Shown: piece by piece, positions 59,838 to 64,000 of the stretch
Layout: every line of letters starts with the position of its first letter
Position numbering within the stretch: position 1 is the first letter of the stretch
Source: an uncultured Alphaproteobacteria bacterium
GTDB taxonomy: Bacteria > Pseudomonadota > Alphaproteobacteria > Micropepsales > Micropepsaceae
DNA length: 64,000 nt
Reading direction: 5' to 3'
NCBI GenBank assembly: GCA_902826695.1
Contig: CADEFU010000003.1
Coordinates: 401,230-465,229 of the forward strand
Program-made: the position numbers and the translations under genes
Notes under the pieces: generated by a model
Told to the model about the DNA's origin: nothing
Databases searched by the model: none
What the model saw: the letters and a program-made list of their open reading frames with translations, nothing else

Positions 59838-61235
59838 CTACCGCCCAAGCTCCCTCAGCCGCGCATCCAAAATGCAATCGGCATACGCGTCACCCAGCAT
59901 CTCGCGCCGTCTGCGTTGCGTCTTGGCAGGCGTCTCCGAGCGCCGTTGCAACAGCGCCTCTTTGTGCTCGGGTGCCACAAGATCGAAGTAAGCCCGCCCG
60001 TCCGCCGGGCACGCATTCCAAATCGAGAGCAGATCGACCGCCCGCAGCAGTGCATAAGCGCGCCCGTCATCCGCCTTCCCGCCGCCGATCACCGCATCGC
60101 GCGTAAGGTCGGCCTCTTCGATCCGGCAGGAGTTCTTTAGCCGCTCCGCAACGCCGGCAGCCTCGGCGCGCTCGTCGGCGGTCGGCTCAGTGGGCTTGCG
60201 TCCGCTCGAGGGTTCGTCGATGTAGAATGCACGCCGCTGCGTACAGGTCGTCGCAATCGCTGCCACCTTGGCGCACGCTGGCGCATCAAGGCCGTCGTTC
60301 ATCAACGCGCACAAGATCGTCTCGCCGTCGGCGCCATACGCGGCGCGCACGCGCTCCTGAAAATAGGCCCACTTGTCGCGCGTATCCTCGATCGCGGCGG
60401 CAACCGCATTGCGGAAATTGCCGTTGATCTTGCCGCGCTCGGTCGTGCCCGTTCCGGTCGTGCCGCCCTTACCGATGGGCCCTGTTCCCTTGTTCAGGCT
60501 CGAACGCGTGACGCGCCCAACGCCAAGCATCGGAATCCACGATCCGTACGCGCAATCGTCCACCAGCGACTCAAGCAATTCGCCGCCGGGCACGCACCCG
60601 CTGATCAGCCCCTTCGGAAACGGCACATCGGACCTTAAATCGAGCCACAACGCGCGCCCCTTCTTGGCGAGGCCGGGCGGGTTCGCCGCAGATATTTCGC
60701 CCGCCGCCGGCTGATCGACCCAATTCGAATGCGCATAGAAATCCTGCGACGTATGCAGCGCACGCCCGAGATGCCGCAACACCTCGCACTTCGCCGATCG
60801 CCGCGGCCCACGAAAATCGCAGTCGAGATGCAGGTTCTCGGATGTCGGCACAGCGAGGTCTTTGGCAAGCGCGACCGCCCCGTCGATCTCCGCCTTGATG
60901 AACGCACGGCACGCTGTCAGCGCAGCCTCGGCGCGCGCAGCCGTGTTCGGGTAGGCACCCTCAAGAAAGTCGCCATTGTTGCAGTGCGCCTCCGGCGGCG
61001 CGTTTGCGAGATCGTCGAGAATCCCAACCGCCCCCAACGCGTCGCCATGGCCCGCGAGCACGTCAAGCGTTGCCCGCCCAATCCCGGCAAGGGCCGCCCG
61101 CGTGATCCGCTCATGCTCGCTGCCCACGCCGCGCTCAGGCACGTCGACCCCGAACGCAACCGCCCGCGGCACGGACACGCCAACACCAAAAAGCAGCAGG
61201 GCAACCCCTGCCGCGACAACCAGAATTTTCCTCAT
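59838..61235 (-). CDS. Secreted HET-C-like protein
   Basis: A 465-residue exported protein (signal to about residue 27). The stretch HLGRALHTSQDFYAHSNWVD near residue 160 matches the core of Het-C/phospholipase-C-like folds, whose His and Asp residues bind metal (compare ALHxxQDFxAHSN). It contains about a dozen cysteines and a flexible Gly/Thr loop near 255-270. Fungal HET-C acts in non-self recognition; the role of bacterial relatives is unknown. A zinc-dependent hydrolase activity is possible. This is the only gene of its kind in the window. Confidence 0.6.
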   Translation of the reverse strand: MRKILVVAAGVALLLFGVGVSVPRAVAFGVDVPERGVGSEHERITRAALAGIGRATLDVLAGHGDALGAVGILDDLANAPPEAHCNNGDFLEGAYPNTAARAEAALTACRAFIKAEIDGAVALAKDLAVPTSENLHLDCDFRGPRRSAKCEVLRHLGRALHTSQDFYAHSNWVDQPAAGEISAANPPGLAKKGRALWLDLRSDVPFPKGLISGCVPGGELLESLVDDCAYGSWIPMLGVGRVTRSSLNKGTGPIGKGGTTGTGTTERGKINGNFRNAVAAAIEDTRDKWAYFQERVRAAYGADGETILCALMNDGLDAPACAKVAAIATTCTQRRAFYIDEPSSGRKPTEPTADERAEAAGVAERLKNSCRIEEADLTRDAVIGGGKADDGRAYALLRAVDLLSIWNACPADGRAYFDLVAPEHKEALLQRRSETPAKTQRRRREMLGDAYADCILDARLRELGR

Positions 61236-61313
61236 GGGCCGTGAACTATCACGCCAGCGCCAACCGCTTCAATCCTGACCGTTTCCCAGGCAGCGTGTCT
61301 TCTGGGGGTTGGC

Positions 61314-62294
61314 TCAAGCCACCCGCACGACCGACTTGCCGACGGCCCGCCGCTCCAGAATGTCGGCAAGCGCTTGGCGCGCGTCCGCGAACGGATAGAC
61401 CCGCCCGATCGTGGGCTGAAGCCGCCCCTCGGCGAACCACGCGAGCAGCTGCTTCAGGTTCTCCTGCGCGACCGCCGGCTCGTGCATGAACGAAAACCGC
61501 GCCAGGTCGACGCCGACCAGCGCCGCACCTTTCAGAAGCGCAAGATTGACCGGCAGGGCAGGGATCGACCCCGCGGCAAACCCGACCACCAAATGCCGCC
61601 CGCGCCACGCCAGAGAGCGGAACGCCAGCTCCGTCAGCGCGCCGCCGACGGGGTCGTACACGACGTCGACGCCGCGCCCGCCGGTGATCTCCTTGATCCG
61701 GTCGCGAAACGCCTCCGCCTCGGTGCCGATTGCGTGGTCCGCGCCCAGCTTCGTCGCGAAGGCGCGCTTCGCCTCGCTCGACGCCGCGGCGATCACCTTC
61801 GCCCCCATGACCTTGGCGATCTCGATCGCCGCCGACCCGACGCCGCCCGCCGCCCCAAGCACGAGCACGGTCTCGCTCGGAGCCAGCCCCGCGCGCTGCT
61901 TGAAGCCGTGCAGCGCCGTCATGTAATTCGTCCGAAACCCCGCCGCCGTCTCGAAGCTCATGGCATCGGGTATCGGCACGGCCCCGACCGCCGGCACGAC
62001 CGCGCTCTCGGCAAAGCCGCCGACGAACCCGCCCGCCATCACCCGCTGCCCGATCTTGTGCGTGGTCACGTCCGGCCCGACCGCATCGATCTCGCCCGCA
62101 AACTCCGAGCCGGGCGAGAACGGCAGCGGCGGCTTCACCTGATACCGGCCCGCCGCGATCAGCGCGTCGAGCAAACTCGCCCCGGCCGCGCGCACGCGAA
62201 GCCGGACTTGGCCATTGCCAGGCGAAGGCGCCGCGACCTCTTCAAACGCAATCCCCGACGGCGGCCCAAACGCTTCGACGACATAGGCGTGCAT
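61314..62294 (-). CDS. Quinone-oxidoreductase-type MDR (zinc-independent)
   Basis: A 326-residue medium-chain reductase. The NADPH motif is LVLGAAGGVGSAAIEIAK near residue 145, preceded by FSPGSEFAGEIDAVG. Zinc-binding residues are absent, as in NADPH:quinone oxidoreductase. The start MHAYVVEAFGPPSGI is typical of the acyl-CoA/quinone reductase group. The substrate is unknown. Confidence 0.88.
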   Translation of the reverse strand: MHAYVVEAFGPPSGIAFEEVAAPSPGNGQVRLRVRAAGASLLDALIAAGRYQVKPPLPFSPGSEFAGEIDAVGPDVTTHKIGQRVMAGGFVGGFAESAVVPAVGAVPIPDAMSFETAAGFRTNYMTALHGFKQRAGLAPSETVLVLGAAGGVGSAAIEIAKVMGAKVIAAASSEAKRAFATKLGADHAIGTEAEAFRDRIKEITGGRGVDVVYDPVGGALTELAFRSLAWRGRHLVVGFAAGSIPALPVNLALLKGAALVGVDLARFSFMHEPAVAQENLKQLLAWFAEGRLQPTIGRVYPFADARQALADILERRAVGKSVVRVA

Positions 62295-62738
62295 GCAAGT
62301 CTCCCGATGCTGAGCTCACTCTATCGTAGATCAAAGATGCGAGAAAACGCCTGGGAGCGCCGGCTTCCAGCCGGCTCTTGCTGAATCTGAATCAGCGCAA
62401 AAGGCCGGCGCGGCAAGCTCGCGTCGTGAGGTCATGCGCCTTGGCCGTAGCAATCGGGTGAATACATAACCGTCCCAGAATTCGCCGCCGCAAAAGGGCG
62501 ATCGAGGCAACGATTCGGTGCGTGCAGTCCCGCCGCCGGGCTGCTGATCGCGGTCGCAAAGCGCCGCGCTGGCAAGCACGCCCCAGCCCTGGGACCGCGG
62601 GCGTCCTCGCCTGCATCCGCCGAAGCGAAAGCGAAGGCGGACGCTCTAACGCAAACGTCTCGCAAACGGAGGGGAATATGTATCATGTCCCCGTATTTCA
62701 GGTATTTCACTCAATGATCCTGGTTTTCGTGGGGCAAC
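62295..62738. other. Repeat-rich intergenic region
   Basis: It contains the REP singlet at 62351-62381 and a RAYT-flank-like stretch at 62672-62702 (GGGGAATATGTATCATGTCCCC). Several open frames on both strands have no ribosome-binding site and no family resemblance. It is the likely scar of RAYT/REP activity. Confidence 0.55.
62351..62381. repeat. REP singlet related to the REPIN at 31319
   Basis: CTGGGAGCGCCGGCTTCCAG followed by CCGGCTCTTGC. It shares GGGAGCGC-GGCTTCCAGCC-GCTCTTGC with both arms of the 31319-31410 REPIN, differing by a compensatory C/G pair in the stem, which preserves the hairpin. Confidence 0.75.
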
Positions 62739-63053
62739 TCAACGTCTGCGGAGCACCCATTCGCACTTTTCTGTTGGCGTGCTCGTCAGGCAGTGATTGC
62801 AGCTGCTGACGTCACCACCGCCGGCCGAGCATACGCCCCACACCTTTTTGCGCGGCGTGGAGACGATCTGCGTGTCGGCCGCATAAATAATCGCTTCGCG
62901 TGGTCCGCACGTGTAGTACTGAAAGCAGGCGGCGTTGACCTGTACAAAGTTGCCGCGTTTGCTCCAAACGCCTTGTTGCCGGTCGCTTGCCGCAGCCAAC
63001 AGGCTGACGAAGGCGGAAACAATGGCGACGCCAAATGCGTATCGCAGTTTCAA
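62739..63053 (-). CDS. Small secreted Cys-containing protein
   Basis: A 104-residue protein with an N-terminal signal-like segment and six cysteines (ACFQYYTCGPREAI, VCSAGGGDVSSCNHCLTS, KCEW). It starts with TTG, preceded by AAGGAG at 9 nt. No family is recognised. The Cys spacing suggests a disulphide-stabilised extracytoplasmic protein. Confidence 0.6.
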   Translation of the reverse strand: MKLRYAFGVAIVSAFVSLLAAASDRQQGVWSKRGNFVQVNAACFQYYTCGPREAIIYAADTQIVSTPRKKVWGVCSAGGGDVSSCNHCLTSTPTEKCEWVLRRR

Positions 63054-63128
63054 GGCTGGTCACTCCTTCTCGTTTATGATCGATGACCCATCGTCAACGT
63101 TCTCAGGCTCGGGGCTCAGGCTCTGGGC

Positions 63129-63476
63129 TTAGTCTCCGCGCTCAGGCTCCGGGTGCTCAGGCTCAGGACTCTCAGGCGGGGAACCCTGGTCGTCAGGGAT
63201 CGAACCCTCGTCCGGCACAAGATCGGGTGCCGCGTCTGGAGGCGGCGGCGCCACGGTCGCGTCTGGAATCTCGACCGGCGGACCGACGGGATTGCCGTTC
63301 GCATCGACCGGTTCGACAACCGCAGTAGCGTCAGGCTCATCCGGGATGATGATCGTCCGAGACGGGCCGGTCGGATTTCCGTTTGCATCGACTGGCGTGA
63401 TCACACGGACCGTGTCCGCTTGCGCGAGACCGGCGGAAATCATTGCAAAGCACAGAGACGTCAGTAGCCTGTTCAT
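63129..63476 (-). CDS. Secreted Pro/Glu/Asp-rich protein with VDANGNP repeats
   Basis: A 115-residue protein with a signal peptide (cleavage after AQA, residue 20). The mature part has two copies of VDANGNPxGP, at about 29-38 and 57-66, and then an acidic, Pro-rich tail (APPPPDAAPDLVPDE, PESPEPEHPEPERGD). It is probably unfolded and surface- or periplasm-located. No family is recognised. The start ATG at 63476 is well supported by the signal peptide. Confidence 0.65.
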   Translation of the reverse strand: MNRLLTSLCFAMISAGLAQADTVRVITPVDANGNPTGPSRTIIIPDEPDATAVVEPVDANGNPVGPPVEIPDATVAPPPPDAAPDLVPDEGSIPDDQGSPPESPEPEHPEPERGD

Positions 63477-63870
63477 GAGCGAACTCTCCTTTGTCTTGTT
63501 GAGCTATCGCTGCGGATCATTAGAAGCCTGAATCCGCAGCCGGATCGCATTTTTCCTTTAGGAACTGCATCGGGCATGATTTGGTGCTCTCGTTTTGTGT
63601 CCTGTCAGATCGTCTCGGAGGGCACGCGCATGCGCTTGGCTCCCCTGCCGATTGATTTGCTCACGACCGCGCCCGGACCTACACTACGGCCACGTTCTGC
63701 GCTGTGGGGTTTCTCACACACTTACTATCGACCAACACCCAAGCCCATGCTCTCCGCAAGGCGCAAGCGCAGTGGCAGGTGTATCAGCAGAAGTTCGCCG
63801 AAGCGCGGCGGCCGGATGCGCAGGAGGGTTCGATTCGATACCGAAAAATACGGTGACCGAAGACGAATAG
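63477..63870. other. Region with a possible gene remnant, no gene called
   Basis: A plus-strand frame over about 63660-63858 reads a hydrophobic leader (VGFLTHLLSTNTQAHA) then a charged helix (LRKAQAQWQVYQQKFAEA) and stops. It has no clear start (a GTG is possible) and may be the scrap of a secreted gene cut by the repeat region that follows. Confidence 0.35.
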
Positions 63871-64000
63871 GGTGACAGCATACCTATTCCCGTCAGTTTA
63901 ATAATAAGGTGACAGCGTGCCTGTCCCCTCAATTCTCAAGCCGGGGAATAGGTATTGGAGTGGACCCAAAAAGTGAGACACCTAAAATGGGAGACAGTTC
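63871..64000. repeat. RAYT/IS-edge-type repeat cluster at window end
   Basis: Two direct near-copies of a 21-bp unit, at 63871-63891 and 63908-63928 (both begin GGTGACAGC), are followed by the inverted form GGGAATAGGTATT (63944-63956) of CATACCTATTCCC. The last 40 bp (TGGACCCAAAAAGTGAGACA...) resemble the end of an IS3-like element. The element itself would lie beyond the window. Confidence 0.55.

Noticed and set aside
1..64000. CRISPR arrays, tRNA or rRNA genes, replication origin, prophage
   Set aside because: No regularly spaced direct repeats of 24-40 bp, no cloverleaf with CCA-type ends, no rRNA-like stretch and no phage structural genes were seen.

Overview
The window is 64 kb of GC-rich, gene-dense bacterial chromosome. 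Family content points to an alphaproteobacterium: CYP153, paired patatins beside a 3-hydroxybutyrate dehydrogenase, an IorA/IorB-type molybdenum hydroxylase, TonB-dependent uptake, DUF2306 and LprI proteins. A Caulobacterales/Hyphomonadaceae-like relative is a guess; no rRNA, tRNA or other taxonomic marker was recognised. There is no prophage, CRISPR array or intact insertion sequence.

Layout. 1-2083: a BlaI/short BlaR1/serine beta-lactamase-like operon (minus) with a tandem 19-bp operator over its promoter. 2076-3600: a scar region with two RAYT transposase fragments, a 521-bp inverted-repeat element and short repeats. 3622-8477: GFA protein, DUF3574 lipoprotein, amidohydrolase, two outer-membrane barrels (one OmpA-type) and a DoxX-like protein. 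8500-15059 (minus): two patatins with a coupled 58-aa gene between them, bdhA, a type II NADH dehydrogenase, an MFS transporter and a secreted cupin. A shared 41-bp motif lies upstream of bdhA and of the cupin gene. 15231-17683 (plus): tandem CPxC peroxiredoxin-like genes and two membrane proteins. 17693-19160: LprI-like and saccharopine-dehydrogenase-like genes, divergent from a TetR/iorA/iorB/diheme-cytochrome operon (19281-23127). 23163-28279: small genes, a methyltransferase-like membrane protein, an EF-hand protein and an OmpR/histidine-kinase pair.

28276-41000 is the catabolic core: DUF1295 protein, CYP153-type P450, class A beta-lactamase, a REPIN, an SDR, a spinster-like MFS transporter, a 91-aa protein, a Baeyer-Villiger-type monooxygenase, a GMC oxidoreductase, an AraC regulator, a DUF2306 protein and an acyl-CoA dehydrogenase. 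Together they suggest oxidation of an aliphatic or alicyclic compound: hydroxylation, dehydrogenation, oxygen insertion, then beta-oxidation. This pathway is inferred.

41101-53700 holds a secreted unknown, a DUF169 protein, a TPR lipoprotein, a prolyl-oligopeptidase-family lipoprotein, an amidase, a crotonase, a YjbR protein, an HpcH/HpaI aldolase, a DEAD-box helicase with a His/Pro/Gly tail, and a LuxR-type regulator. 53686-57428 holds a BtuB-like receptor under a clear cobalamin riboswitch and a class III nucleotide cyclase. 57496-64000 holds a fatty-acid-hydroxylase-superfamily protein, small lipoproteins and membrane proteins, a HET-C-like secreted protein, a quinone-reductase-type MDR, two small secreted proteins and repeat remnants at the edge.

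Most noteworthy signals: the patatin/58-aa/patatin overlap chain; the duplicated 41-bp regulatory motif; the REPIN with RAYT debris; the sensorless BlaR1; the His-to-Arg change in the Baeyer-Villiger fingerprint with its coupled 91-aa partner; and a terminator hairpin that contains the ribosome-binding site of the following gene.
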